DNA from: Rhea pennata
Taxonomy: Eukaryota; Chordata; Aves; Rheiformes; Rheidae
Direction: 5' to 3'
Assembly (NCBI RefSeq): GCF_028389875.1
Contig: NC_084672.1
Coordinates: 682,001 to 746,000, forward strand
Length of the DNA stretch: 64,000 bases
Both the position numbers and the translations under genes were made by a program. Positions within the stretch are counted from its first letter, which is position 1. Every line of letters begins with the position of its first letter. The notes beneath the pieces are model-generated. The model was not told where the DNA came from. It saw only the letters and a list, made by a program, of their open reading frames with translations, and did not search any database. Below are positions 50,101 to 56,538 of this stretch, piece after piece.

Positions 50101-53100
50101 AGTTCGTGATCCGCAGGGCGGCCACCAACCGGGTGCTCAACGTGCTGCGGCACTGGGTCTCCAAGCACGCGCAGGTGCGCGGTGCCGCCGCGGCCCGGCC
50201 GAGCGCCGCGGCTCGCGCGCGGCCCCAGCCCCGGCCCCGGCCGAGCGCCGCCTCGCCGGAAAGTGTGAGCGCGCCTGTTTTGGCAGGACTTCGAGAGCAA
50301 CGAGGAGCTGAAGTTCAGAGTGATCGGCTTCCTGGAGGAGGTCATCCACGATCCCGAGCTCCTCACCCAGGAGAGGAAAGCGGCGGCCAACATCATACGG
50401 TAAAGGGCTCCCGGCGCGGGCACGCTCGTGCCGGGCTCCCGGCCCCGTCCGGCTCTTGCCCAGGGTAAAAGCCGGCACCAAATCTCTCTGACGAGCTCAG
50501 GCAGTGGGTGCCGGCGCGGGGCTGCGCGCGCCCCTCGCCGCGGCGTCGGGGCAGAGCCTCCTGGCTGCGCGGCGGCGTGCCCGCTGCCCGCTCTGGCCCC
50601 GCTCTCGGCGGGTTCCCCCCTCGCTCGCTCCGGCCGCGGCTCCGCGGTGCCCGGCGCGCCTGCTCCGCGGCCGCGCGCCCCTCCTGCTCCCCCCGCCGCA
50701 GCAGCTCCGTCTCTCCCTGCCGCAGGACTCTGACGCAGGAGGATCCCGGAGACAACCAGATAACCCTGGAGGAGGTGGTGCAGCTGGTAAACGCCCTCGC
50801 CGCGCTCCGCCCCGCCGCGGCGCTCGTCGCGGTGGCCGCGGAGCTGCGGAGCTTTGTTTTTCTTGTATGAAACGTGAAAGAACGAAGAAACCTTGCCGAG
50901 CTCTCGCCTAACCCGCCCTGCGCGTTGCCGGTGTCCCTTAGGCTGAGGGCGTCAAAGCCGAACCTTTCGAAAGCCACTCGGCTCTGGAAATAGCAGAGCA
51001 GCTCACCTTGCTCGATCACCTGGTCTTTAAGAAGATCCCCTACGAGTAAGCGCAGCCCCCGTGAGCCCGGCGCCTTTCGTTGCCCGTGGCGGGCGCCCGG
51101 CCCGGCCCGGCCCCGGCCCCGGCCCCGGGGACGCCCTGCCGCCGCGCTGCCCTCCCGCAGCGTCCCGAGCCGGACGCGCCGTCCCGCCCGGCCAGAGCTG
51201 GGCGGCTGCCGGGCGGTCGGAAACAAGCGTCCGAGCGAACGCCGTGGCTTGCAGGGAGTTCTTCGGGCAAGGCTGGATGAAGCTGGAGAAGAACGAAAGG
51301 ACCCCTTACATCATGAAAAACACGAAACACTTCAATGACGTGAGTACGGGCGCCGGCGGGGCCGGGGCGAGGGGCCGGGGCACCGTCAGCGCCACTGCTT
51401 GGGATTTGCCAGCGGTATTTCACACCCTCCTCTGCTGAATGTTTTAATGCTGCTTTCAGGAAATGCAAAGTGCCGGCAGATAGAGCTGGTGCAGATATAC
51501 TTGCTCCTTCCTGGAGCTGGTGCAGTGAAGGGAAATTTTTAAAAGCTTATTTGAGGACGGAAGGTAGGTACTGGCTCCCGACGGTGTTCGCAGGAGCGCC
51601 CCTGCCACGGGGACAGTGACTGCTCTCTTCCCAAAGGTCAGTAACTTGATCGCATCTGAGATCCTGCGGAACGAGGAGATCAACGCCAGAGTGAGCGCCA
51701 TAGAGAAGTGGGTGGCGGTGGCGGACATCTGCCGGTGCCTGCACAACTACAACGCGGTGCTGGAGATCACCTCCTCCCTGAACCGCAGCGCGATCTTCCG
51801 CCTGAAGAAAACGTGGCTCAAGGTCTCCAAGCAGGTAGGGGCGCGTGGGCTGGGCCGCCTAGCAGGAGGGCTGCACGGGCACGGCTTGAAAGGCCGTGTG
51901 AAAACGCATCCCACCCGGGCGCAGGGAGCCCACGCGGGGCCCCGAACACGGCGCATCCCACCGGGGCGCAGGGAGCCCACGCGGGACCCCGAACATGGCG
52001 CATCCCACCCGGGCGCAGGGAGCCCACGCGGGGCCCCGAACACGGCGCATCCCACCGGGGCGCAGGGAACCCACGTGGGGCCCCGAACACGGCGCATCCC
52101 ACCCGGGCGCAGGGAACCCACGCGGGGCCCCGAACACGGCGCATCCCACCCGGGCGCAGGGAACCCACGCGGGGCCCCGAACACGGCGCATCCCACCCGG
52201 GCGCAGGGAGCCCACGCGGGGCCCCGAACACGGCGCATCCCACCGGGGCGCAGGGAGCCCACGCGGGGCCCCGAACACGGCGCATCCCACCGGGGCGCAG
52301 GGAGCCCACGCGGGGCCCCGAACACGGCACATCCCACCGGGGCGCAGGGAGCCCACGCGGGACCCCGAACATGGCGCATCCCACCGGGGCGCAGGGAGCC
52401 CACGCGGGGCCCCGAACACGGCGCATCCCCCGTGGGCGCAGGGAGCCCACGCGGGACCCCAAACACAGCACATCCCCCGTGGGCGCAGGGAACCCACGCG
52501 GGACCCCGAACACGGCACATCCCACCGGGGCGCAGGGAGCCCACGCGGGGCCCCAAACACGGCGCATCCCCCGTGGGCGCAGGGAGCCCACGCGGGACCC
52601 CAAACACAGCACATCCCCCGTGGGCGCAGGGAGCCCACGCGGGACCCTGAACACGGCACATCCCCCGTGGGCGCAGGGAGCCCACGCGGGGCCCCGAACA
52701 CGGCGCATCCCCCGTGGGCGCAGGGAGCCCACGCGGGACCCCAAACACGGCGCATCCCACCGGGGCGCAGGGAGCCCACGCGGGACCCTGAACACGGCGC
52801 ATCCCCCGTGGGCGCAGGGAGCCCACGTGGGACCCTGAACACAGCACATCCCCCGTGGGCGCAGGGAGCCCACGCGGGACCCTGAACACGGCACATCCCC
52901 CGTGGGCGCAGGGAGCCCACGCGGGGCCCCGAACACGGCGCATCTCCCGTGGGCGCAGGGAGCCCACGCGGGGCCCCGAACACGGCGCATCCCACCGGGG
53001 CGCAGGGAGCCCACGTGGGACCCTGAACACGGCACATCCCCCGTGGGCGCAGGGAGCCCACGCGGGACCCTGAACACGGCGCATCCCCCGTGGGCGCAGG

Positions 53101-56100
53101 GAGCCCACGCGGGACCCTGAACACGGCGCATCCCCCGTGGGCGCAGGGAGCCCACGCGGGGCCCCGGCGCACGAGGCTGCATTCGGAGGACTGGTCGGCT
53201 CTGCTCGTCCTGTGGCTTTTGCCGGAGCAGCGGCGATTCGGGGCGGAGCGGGCGAGGGCGGCGGCTGGGGCTGCCCCAGCCGAGGGAATCGCCGGGCCCG
53301 TCTGCGGCGGCGGCTCCGCAGGCTGCGCGCCGCTGCCTGGGAGAAGAGCCGGGACTGTCCCCGTCCCCCAGGGCCTGCTCCTAGTGACGCTCTGCTTTGG
53401 GTTTCTTGCAGACGAAGGCTCTGATCGATAAGCTGCAAAAGCTCGTGTCCTCAGAGGGCAGGTTTAAGAACCTGAGGGAAGCGCTGAAGAAGTAAGTGTG
53501 GGACGGCGGTCGCCCGCGGCGGCCGGGGCCGGGAAGGCAGGAACCCGGCGGGGGGCTGACGCCCGCGGCCAGGCCCCGGTCCCCAGGCGGCTGCGGCGGC
53601 CCGCGAGCCCTGGCGAGCTCAGAGCGAGGACTTTTCCTTCCTTCCTTCCATCCATCTATCCATCCTCCCTTCCTTCCATCCACTCATCCGTCTGCCCATG
53701 CTTCCTTCCTTCCATCCATCTATCCATCCTCCCTTCCTTCCATCCACTCATCCGTCTGCCCATGCTTCCTTCCTTCCATCCATCTATCCATCCTCCCTTC
53801 CTTCCATCCACTCATCCGTCTGCCCATGCTTCCTTCCTTCCATCCATCTATCCATCCTCCCTTCCTTCCATCCACTCATCCGTCTGCCCATGCTTCCTTC
53901 CTTCCATCCATCTATCCATCCTCCCTTCCTTCCATCCACTCATCCGTCTGCCCATGCTTCCTTCCTTCCATCCATCTATCCATCCTCCCTTCCTTCCATC
54001 CACTCATCCGTCTGCCCATGCTTCCTTCCTTCCATCCATCTATCCATCCTCCCTTCCTTCCATCCACTCATCCGTCTGCCCATGCTTCCTTCCTTCCATC
54101 CATCTATCCATCCTCCCTTCCTTCCATCCACTCATCCGTCTGCCCATGCTTCCTTCCTTCCATCCATCTATCCATCCTCCCTTCCTTCCATCCACTCATC
54201 CGTCTGCCCATGCTTCCTTCCTTCCATCCATCTATCCATCCTCCCTTCCTTCCATCCACTCATCCGTCTGCCCATGCTTCCTTCCTTCCATCCATCTATC
54301 CATCCTCCCTTCCTTCCATCCACTCATCCGTCTGTCCATCCTTCCTCCCTTCCTTCCTCTCATCCTGACGCGCTGATGAAGCTGCGACCCTCCTTGCGTC
54401 CCTTACCTGGGAATGTACCTGACCGACCTGGCGTTCATAGAGGAGGGGACGCCCAACTACACCGAGGACGGCCTGGTGAACTTCTCCAAGATGCGCATGG
54501 TGAGCTCGGCGGCTGCGCGGAGTGGCGCAGGGCTGGCTCTGCGCGGCGGCCCCGGACGTTTTCCTGGGTGGCCGCGCTCTGCCGTGGCTCAGAAGCGCGG
54601 CGAGGACTGAGCGGCCGTGCCGGGCACGAGGGCGTCGCGGCGGCGGCTGTACCGTGACGGGTGTCTCCGCTTGCTCTCCGGACAGATTTCGCACATCATA
54701 AGAGAGATCCGGCAGTTCCAGCAAACCTCCTACAAGATCGAGCACCAGGCCAAGGTAGGGCCCCCCGCCATCCTTCTCCTCCTCCTCCTCCTCCTCCTCG
54801 GTGCGGAGCCAGGCTCCCCGCTCCGGCGCCCCGCTGCAGCTCGGCCCCGAGTCCCGGCGGGAGGGACCCGGCGGCGCCTGTAGCCAGTCCGGCGTGGAAA
54901 CGCCACCAGCGGCGGGCGCGGGGAGAGGCGGGGGCGACGGAGGCTCCCGCCTGCAAGGTGCCTCCGTGCCGAGCGGGAAGGGGCCGGCGGCCGCCGCAGC
55001 CTCCGCCCCGCCGCGCGCTGCTGAAGTCCCTGCCGCCTCCGCGGGCACTAGCGCTCGGCGCCCGCCGGAGCAGCCCGCCGCTCCGGGGAGCGCGCCGGAA
55101 AAGAGCCGATTCCAGCCGTAACGGGAGGAGCGGCGTGCCGCGGGGCACGGCTGCGGAGCCGCGCGTCCCTGGAAAGGCAGAGCCGCGCCAGGGCTCCCGA
55201 GGAGGCTCCGGAGCGCGCGGGGCAGAGGCCGGAGCCGCAGGTCGTGGCTGGAATCCGCTTTACCGAGCGTGGGGCGGCGGCCAGCCGGAACGCCGCAGCC
55301 CGGGGGCGGCCTCGTCCGCTCCGCTCCTCCTTGCGGACGGGCTGTCGAGCAGCGCAGGTCCCGTGCTGTGCTGTGCTGTGCTGTGCTGCTCCGTGCCGTG
55401 CCGCACTGTGCTGTACCGTGCCATGCCATGCCGTGCCACGCCGTACTGTACCATGCTGTGCCACACTGCACCACGCTGTGCCATGCCACGCCACGCCATG
55501 CTGCACCGTGCCGTGCCACGCCATGCCGTGCCACGCCACACTGTGCCATGCCGTACTGCACCATGCTGTGCCACACTGCACCACGCTGTGCCATGCCACG
55601 CCACACCATGCTGCACCGTGCCGTGCCATGCCATGCCGTGCCACGCCACACTGTGCCATGCCGTACTGCACCATGCTGTGCCACACTGCACCACGCTGTG
55701 CCATGCCACGCCACACCATGCTGCACCGTGCCGTGCCATGCCATGCCGTGCAGCCCCAACCTGCAGAGCAGAGAGCATGCCAGCTCCAGGACACTGGCTC
55801 CATGCCCGCCTCTCCCGTTTAGCCGGTCTCCTCTTCCCCCCGTTACTGCCACGCTGCTGGAAGTTGCTTTGGAAGCAGCTTAGAGGCTACGGGGAGGTGG
55901 CACGGGTCAGAAATAGATAAGACCTGGGGAGACTCTGGTGAGTGAGGGGCCGCGGCGCTTGTCTGGGAGGCGAAGGCTGCTGGCAGATGCTGCTGCTAGC
56001 GACCCGGACAGGCGTTTGGAACAAATCTCCCGGGAAGCGTTAGCTCCTGTCACTGCGGGCAGATTTCCCAGCCCCGCAGCGGCATTCCTGCAGGAAGAGG

Positions 56101-56538
56101 AACAGACGATCCCCACCGAAACGATAACTTAATCGTCAGGATTTTGTGTTCTCACAGGAGAGAACTCTGTGGATGGCAAAAACAGTGTCACAGAGGAAAA
56201 CTAGGCGAGAAAAACAGAAGAGCAACTGAGCACAATGCAAAAACGTGCAATCTGTGGATGAGATAAGCACGTGCAACGTCTGTGTCCGTTGACAGGAACT
56301 GCAGGCGCTGCCCCACGGTTCAGCTCCAACTCCTCCTTACTGCCGGAGGCGGCGTCATTTCCTAATTTCAGCATTTCTCATTAGCTTCAAAGAGAAGCAA
56401 AGGTGAGTCCTAACCGTTACTGGTTTGACTCTGTAATTTTTCCAGGTGACACAGTATTTGTTGGACCAGTCGTCCGTGATGGATGAAGAAACTCTGTATG
56501 AAGCTTCCCTGCGAATAGAGCCCAAGCTGCCTTCCTGA
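25853..56538 (+). CDS. RASGRF1: Ras-specific guanine nucleotide exchange factor 1 (27 coding exons, complete)
   Basis: Exchange factor that loads GTP on Ras through its CDC25 domain and on Rac through its DH domain, acting downstream of Ca2+/calmodulin and NMDA receptors at neuronal membranes (family knowledge). I joined 27 exons by GT-AG borders and phase: 3792 bases, 1263 residues plus stop, close to the mouse (about 1262) and human (about 1273) lengths. Approximate domains: PH1 22-129, coiled coil 135-200, IQ 208-232, DH 240-430, PH2 457-590, REM 622-745, Ser-rich linker 750-950 with a PKA-type site at Ser917, and RasGEF 1020-1260. The start is the first ATG giving the family N-terminus [10 protein letters not shown]. 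No frameshift or lost key residue was seen. The gene is compact, and about a third of its intronic sequence is tandem repeat. CTSH follows on the same strand. Confidence 0.98.
26129..29910. other. RASGRF1: RASGRF1 intron 1, first part
   Basis: CpG-rich up to about 26750, with a perfect palindrome GGCTAATTAGCC at 26468-26479. It then becomes progressively AT-rich (27800-29060). A CpG-rich block at 29110-29460 precedes the 52-bp array. No exon recognised. Confidence 0.55.
29911..32770. repeat. RASGRF1: 52-bp minisatellite, 55 copies, in RASGRF1 intron 1
   Basis: 2860 bases, exactly 55 units of 52 with no length variants seen. Units contain GGCAGGACG, GCAGCAGCCCGGCGTGTCC and CTGCAYGGGGAC. Variant sites include CAC/CAT GGGG, ACATCT/ACGTCT, CCGGCAGG/CCAGCAGG/CCAGTAGG and CGCGGTG/CGTTGTG/CGCGGCG. 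It is stop-free in several frames, giving spurious open frames of up to about 1050 codons on the minus strand. Confidence 0.98.
32771..35129. other. RASGRF1: RASGRF1 intron 1, middle part
   Basis: AT-rich from about 33050 to 34300 with no exon seen, then a CpG-dense block at 34360-34990. Candidate regulatory sequence only. Confidence 0.45.
35130..36180. repeat. RASGRF1: Composite minisatellite with higher-order structure in intron 1
   Basis: Built from 12-13-base modules (CCGTGCCAAGGT, CCATGCTGTGGT, CCGGGGCACCGTG types). A marker block (CACTGTGTCAAGATCTGTG) recurs at about 35361, 35545, 35729 and 36047, giving a higher-order period near 184 bases. No stops, so long false open frames. Confidence 0.93.
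36490..36596 (+). CDS. RASGRF1: RASGRF1 exon 2, residues 93-128
   Basis: Encodes HYFTVNF and the C-terminal helix of PH1 ([11 protein letters not shown]). Acceptor ctcgcag, donor gtaccg. Ends two bases into the Ser128 codon, completed by the first base of exon 3. Intron 2 is 985 bases and its 3' half is a G-rich repeat. Confidence 0.97.
37130..37535. repeat. RASGRF1: G-rich 15-bp minisatellite in RASGRF1 intron 2
   Basis: Degenerate units of GGGAGGGGGCTGCAC, about 25 copies, ending about 45 bases before exon 3. G runs on the transcript strand give strong quadruplex potential in both DNA and pre-mRNA. Confidence 0.92.
37582..37729 (+). CDS. RASGRF1: RASGRF1 exon 3, residues 128-177
   Basis: Encodes the start of the coiled coil ([18 protein letters not shown], then alternating charged heptads). 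The acceptor ctcacag lies about 45 bases after the G-rich array of intron 2. Donor gtgagg, phase 0. Confidence 0.97.
37730..39538. other. RASGRF1: RASGRF1 intron 3, first part
   Basis: CpG-rich 37960-38130, then an AT-rich patch at 38380-38740. That patch includes an 8-base inverted repeat (GCCCTAAT / ATTAGGGC at 38704-38728). A T-rich segment follows at 38930-39115, then CpG-rich sequence again. No exon recognised. Confidence 0.5.
39539..39975. repeat. RASGRF1: C-rich minisatellite abutting RASGRF1 exon 4
   Basis: Units mixing CCCACGCGCCCC, CACGAGCCC and CCATGCCCATGC. A longer block containing CTCACGCACCC recurs at 39585, 39761 and 39857 (96-base spacing between the last two). It supplies the C-rich tract in front of the exon 4 acceptor and contains extra CAG candidates. 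Confidence 0.9.
39991..40083 (+). CDS. RASGRF1: RASGRF1 exon 4, residues 178-208
   Basis: Encodes the end of the coiled coil and an acidic segment ([21 protein letters not shown]). Exactly 31 codons. The acceptor gtgcctgcag directly follows a C-rich minisatellite. Donor gtcggt; intron 4 is only 116 bases. Confidence 0.96.
40200..40453 (+). CDS. RASGRF1: RASGRF1 exon 5, residues 209-293
   Basis: Holds the IQ calmodulin-binding segment ([15 protein letters not shown]) and the first DH helices ([19 protein letters not shown]). Donor gtgagc; ends two bases into Ser293. Intron 5 is 3517 bases, mostly an 84-bp minisatellite. Confidence 0.97.
40785..43170. repeat. RASGRF1: 84-bp minisatellite, about 28 copies, in RASGRF1 intron 5
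   Basis: 27 regular units starting CATTGCACGGGAGCGTCGTG, at 40907 and every 84 bases to 43091, preceded by one or two degenerate units. 84 is 28 codons, so each frame repeats exactly; at least five frames are stop-free over more than 2.3 kb. Each unit holds a 6-base hairpin (CGGTGC-C-GCACCG). About two thirds of the intron is array. Confidence 0.98.
43171..43970. other. RASGRF1: RASGRF1 intron 5, 3' part
   Basis: CpG-rich unique sequence, ending in a normal pyrimidine-rich acceptor. Nothing else recognised. Confidence 0.5.
43971..44050 (+). CDS. RASGRF1: RASGRF1 exon 6, residues 293-320
   Basis: DH domain segment [15 protein letters not shown] followed by SSWPTLVL. The acceptor tttccttcag has a strong pyrimidine tract; donor gtgagt. 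Intron 6 is 528 bases of GC-rich sequence with nothing recognised in it. Confidence 0.97.
44579..44772 (+). CDS. RASGRF1: RASGRF1 exon 7, residues 320-384
   Basis: Central DH helices: [18 protein letters not shown], then [16 protein letters not shown]. Phase 0 end, donor gtgacc. Intron 7 is 77 bases, among the shortest in the gene. Confidence 0.97.
44850..44959 (+). CDS. RASGRF1: RASGRF1 exon 8, residues 385-421
   Basis: Carries the RhoGEF signature helix ([16 protein letters not shown]), the most conserved part of DH domains. Donor gtgaga, ends two bases into Arg421. Intron 8 is 498 bases with no feature seen. Confidence 0.97.
45458..45576 (+). CDS. RASGRF1: RASGRF1 exon 9, residues 421-461
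   Basis: DH-to-PH2 connecting helix ([19 protein letters not shown]) and [16 protein letters not shown]. Less GC-rich than neighbouring exons. Donor gtaccg. Intron 9 is 309 bases and contains a short GGGAC/GGGTC pentamer tract near 45835-45865. Confidence 0.97.
45886..46046 (+). CDS. RASGRF1: RASGRF1 exon 10, residues 461-514
   Basis: First half of PH2: [16 protein letters not shown] and [17 protein letters not shown]. Phase 0 end, donor gtgcga. Intron 10 is 702 bases, AT-rich in 46270-46450 and GC-rich toward exon 11. Confidence 0.97.
46749..46812 (+). CDS. RASGRF1: RASGRF1 exon 11, residues 515-536
   Basis: PH2 strand [17 protein letters not shown] with an acidic tail. Acceptor cccccag, donor gtaggt. 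Intron 11 is 768 bases with no feature recognised. Confidence 0.96.
47581..47717 (+). CDS. RASGRF1: RASGRF1 exon 12, residues 536-581
   Basis: PH2 strands ([20 protein letters not shown]) and the C-terminal helix with the typical Trp ([12 protein letters not shown]). The acceptor is the weak-looking gccgaag; phase and family match fix it. Donor gtagga. Confidence 0.95.
47984..48066 (+). CDS. RASGRF1: RASGRF1 exon 13, residues 582-609
   Basis: End of the PH2 helix: [15 protein letters not shown], then KVTVPQMI. The donor is the GT at 48067 (gtaagc). Splicing one base later would put a stop into exon 14, so the Lys609 codon is split 2+1. Intron 13 is 506 bases, nothing recognised. Confidence 0.96.
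48573..48821 (+). CDS. RASGRF1: RASGRF1 exon 14, residues 609-692
   Basis: Linker [16 protein letters not shown] and most of the REM (RasGEF N-terminal) domain: [20 protein letters not shown] and [14 protein letters not shown]. The REM domain stabilises the catalytic domain. Donor gtgagg. Confidence 0.97.
48960..49351 (+). CDS. RASGRF1: RASGRF1 exon 15, residues 692-823
   Basis: The longest coding exon: end of REM ([18 protein letters not shown]), then the Ser/Pro-rich linker ([37 protein letters not shown]). Its 3' end (about residues 795-823, Pro/Glu/Ser-rich) is the least conserved part compared with mammals. Donor gtgagc. Confidence 0.96.
49513..49638 (+). CDS. RASGRF1: RASGRF1 exon 16, residues 823-865
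   Basis: Acidic, Ser/Thr-rich linker: [15 protein letters not shown] and [13 protein letters not shown]. Unstructured, likely regulatory by phosphorylation or turnover (inference). Acceptor ccccgcag, donor gtacgg. Confidence 0.95.
49800..49970 (+). CDS. RASGRF1: RASGRF1 exon 17, residues 865-922
   Basis: Linker [20 protein letters not shown] followed by an Ala-rich stretch and [15 protein letters not shown] is a PKA/CaMKII-type site. The Ser codon at 49955-49957 is residue 917, the counterpart of the well-studied mouse Ser916. Donor gtgggc. Confidence 0.96.
50068..50174 (+). CDS. RASGRF1: RASGRF1 exon 18, residues 922-957
   Basis: Encodes [20 protein letters not shown] and HWVSKHAQ, the helical segment before the catalytic core. 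Phase 0 end, donor gtgcgc. Intron 18 is 112 bases. Confidence 0.96.
50287..50399 (+). CDS. RASGRF1: RASGRF1 exon 19, residues 958-995
   Basis: Encodes [19 protein letters not shown] and [16 protein letters not shown]. Donor gtaaag at 50400. Intron 19 is 326 bases of GC-rich sequence with nothing recognised. Confidence 0.96.
50726..50786 (+). CDS. RASGRF1: RASGRF1 exon 20, residues 995-1015
   Basis: Short exon [20 protein letters not shown] leading into the catalytic domain. Acceptor tgccgcag, donor gtaaac, phase 0. Confidence 0.95.
50942..51045 (+). CDS. RASGRF1: RASGRF1 exon 21, residues 1016-1050
   Basis: First helices of the CDC25 domain: [20 protein letters not shown]. Donor gtaagc, leaving two bases of Glu1050. 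Confidence 0.97.
51255..51339 (+). CDS. RASGRF1: RASGRF1 exon 22, residues 1050-1078
   Basis: CDC25 domain: [20 protein letters not shown], then KHFND. Phase 0, donor gtgagt. Intron 22 is 297 bases. Confidence 0.97.
51637..51834 (+). CDS. RASGRF1: RASGRF1 exon 23, residues 1079-1144
   Basis: CDC25 core: [30 protein letters not shown] and the [10 protein letters not shown] segment. Exactly 66 codons. The donor gtaggg opens the 1577-base intron 23, which is mostly a 47-bp array and stays open in this exon's frame for 816 bases. Confidence 0.97.
51905..53167. repeat. RASGRF1: 47-bp minisatellite, about 27 copies, in RASGRF1 intron 23
   Basis: Units contain GGGCGCAGGGAGCCCACGCG, then GGCCCCGAACACGGCGCATC. 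The distal half is enriched for variants (CCCCCGTG for CCCACCGG, CCCTGAAC for CCCCGAAC), so the array has a spatial gradient of unit types. The CCCTGA variant introduces the stop codons that end otherwise open frames. Confidence 0.97.
53412..53491 (+). CDS. RASGRF1: RASGRF1 exon 24, residues 1145-1171
   Basis: CDC25 domain: [20 protein letters not shown], then LREALK. Acceptor tttcttgcag, donor gtaagt. Read-through would stop at once (TAA at 53493). Confidence 0.97.
53637..54340. repeat. RASGRF1: 64-bp pyrimidine-rich minisatellite, 11 copies, in RASGRF1 intron 24
   Basis: 704 bases, 11 units of 64 built from TTCC, ATCC and CATCTATCC tetramer-like parts plus GTCTGCCCATG. It fills most of the intron and ends about 40 bases before exon 25. 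Extreme strand asymmetry (C/T on plus strand). Confidence 0.97.
54382..54499 (+). CDS. RASGRF1: RASGRF1 exon 25, residues 1171-1210
   Basis: Holds the RasGEF signature ([20 protein letters not shown]) and the helical hairpin region that opens the Ras nucleotide site. The acceptor gctgatgaag is unusual: the pyrimidine tract ends about 20 bases upstream and is formed by the tail of a TTCC/ATCC minisatellite. Confidence 0.95.
54686..54754 (+). CDS. RASGRF1: RASGRF1 exon 26, residues 1211-1233
   Basis: Exactly 23 codons, [20 protein letters not shown]. Acceptor ggacag, donor gtaggg. Intron 26 is 1691 bases and contains a TCC microsatellite and a TGCC-type pentamer array. Confidence 0.96.
54771..54799. 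repeat. RASGRF1: TCC trinucleotide microsatellite in intron 26
   Basis: About nine CTC/TCC units directly after the exon 26 donor region. Confidence 0.9.
55364..55752. repeat. RASGRF1: TGCC-type pentamer array with 110-bp higher-order period, intron 26
   Basis: Degenerate pentamers (GTGCC, ATGCC, GTGCT, ACGCC, GCACC) over nearly 390 bases. The marker CCGTACTG recurs at 55441, 55551 and 55661, a 110-base higher-order unit. The same pentamer type occurs at 16116-16170 and 16509-16537. Confidence 0.92.
55753..56445. other. RASGRF1: RASGRF1 intron 26, 3' part
   Basis: Unique, falling GC content toward exon 27, pyrimidine tract gtaatttttccag. Nothing else recognised. Confidence 0.5.
56446..56538 (+). 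CDS. RASGRF1: RASGRF1 exon 27, residues 1234-1263 and stop
   Basis: Last coding exon: [20 protein letters not shown], then [10 protein letters not shown] and TGA at 56536-56538. It matches the conserved family C-terminus. Acceptor ttccag. Base composition drops to near 50% GC here and falls further in the 3' UTR. Confidence 0.97.
   Translation: MTQYLLDQSSVMDEETLYEASLRIEPKLPS

Noticed and set aside
54296-55852. 518-codon minus-strand frame
   Set aside because: Composed of the antisense of exons 25-26, GC-rich intron and the pentamer array. No coding signature.
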